A stretch of 64,000 bases of DNA. Source: Symbiodinium natans (Eukaryota; Sar; Dinophyceae; Suessiales; Symbiodiniaceae). The DNA lies in contig CAJNDS010002616.1 of NCBI GenBank assembly GCA_905221605.1, positions 123,096 through 187,095 of the forward strand, written 5' to 3'. Positions 63,428-64,000 of this stretch are shown here, in pieces; positions within the stretch are counted from its first letter, which is position 1, and each line of letters opens with the position of its first letter. Position numbers and translations under genes: made by a program. The notes below the pieces were generated by a model. That model was not told where the DNA came from. It ran no database searches and worked only from the letters and a program-made list of their open reading frames with translations.

Positions 63428-64000
63428 GTGACCTGGATGCCCTTTGAACCGGGGTTGGGGTGTTCTGCTTACTTTTGCAGGGAATGTTCAGGGGCTGCAG
63501 GCACAGATATATCTCATCCCTAAACTTTCTACAACCCTAAACCCCCCTCTCCCTGAACTGGTGACCTTTTGCTGTCATTTTCACAAGAGTCATCTATGCG
63601 GGCACCTTCAGAGCAACCCACTTCAGACTGCCGCATTCGTTGAGGGGGTCGCTAAGGTGGCGGTATGGGATGCCATGAAGGGTGCCCATGCGGACATATG
63701 CGGACCCAAATTTGGTGCCGGTCTGGAGTACCCGAAATTCAAGGGGGCCCATTGTCCCGCGTTATTCGCGGTGTTTCTGCATGCCCCGAAACACGCAACC
63801 TGCCAAACGCCGTTATAAAGAGCCCCGATGCCCAAAGCGGCCCCGAAACATGCAAAGGCAAAGAATCAAGGAATCGTCTACCATGTGATTGACAATTCAC
63901 CCCTGTCTCCCGGACCTTTAGGACGTAATACTTTCATACCCTTGTGCTCTCTTCTCTCAATTATAGTATTATGTCCCGGGCATATAATAATATAATAAGA

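Noticed and set aside
1-64000. CRISPR arrays, prokaryotic operons, rRNA or tRNA genes
   Set aside because: None seen; the 7-base telomere units are not CRISPR repeats and no convincing tRNA box pair was found.

Overview
The window looks like nuclear DNA of a dinoflagellate, probably Symbiodiniaceae or a close relative (inference). The grounds are: a Ty1/copia element of the dinoflagellate type whose polyprotein carries methyltransferase-like and dioxygenase-like domains; about fifty short plant-type telomere arrays (CCCTAAA/TTTAGGG) scattered on both strands; very short exons with GC-AG as well as GT-AG splice sites; and many roughly 100 bp terminal-inverted-repeat elements. There is no sign of prokaryotic gene organisation.

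Layout. Positions 1-8209 hold a copia retrotransposon cut at its 5' end by the window edge: Gag, CCCH finger, C5-methyltransferase-like domain, integrase, 2OG-Fe(II) oxygenase-like domain, then in the +1 frame RT, RNase H and a hydrophobic tail. Positions 8210-20250 are a mosaic of telomere-like arrays, small inverted-repeat elements and exon-like islands; the best are a minus-strand set at 9.5-10.3 kb, a minus-strand set at 12.2-13.4 kb and plus-strand islands from 14.5 to 20 kb. Positions 20290-23700 hold a decayed minus-strand LINE whose RT is split by a telomere-like array. A MAP-kinase-like pseudogene lies at 24.7-25.8 kb (+). Positions 26-40 kb are mostly repeats with a few exon-like islands. 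From about 40 to 47 kb, plus-strand islands encode halves of KH RNA-binding domains, one of them with a canonical GKGG loop. Positions 48.6-58.5 kb carry further plus- and minus-strand islands, including three consecutive in-phase exons at 50.1-50.7 kb and a lysine-rich tail at 56.6 kb. From 61.5 kb to the right edge lie the first recognisable exons of a transketolase gene (+), with telomere-like arrays inside its introns.

Limits. In DNA of this composition, open frames of up to about 170 codons are expected by chance, so most unsupported ORFs are left out. Exon-like islands were chosen by eye for splice-site context, phase agreement and GC-rich third codon positions. Except for the transketolase, KH and kinase segments they have no recognised homology and carry low to moderate confidence. 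Long stretches not listed (for example 10.75-11.7, 22.5-23.7, 28.1-29.9, 30.03-30.78, 32.8-36.2, 37.5-38.2, 44.9-46.0 and 58.5-60.1 kb) held nothing further that I could support beyond the repeats noted.
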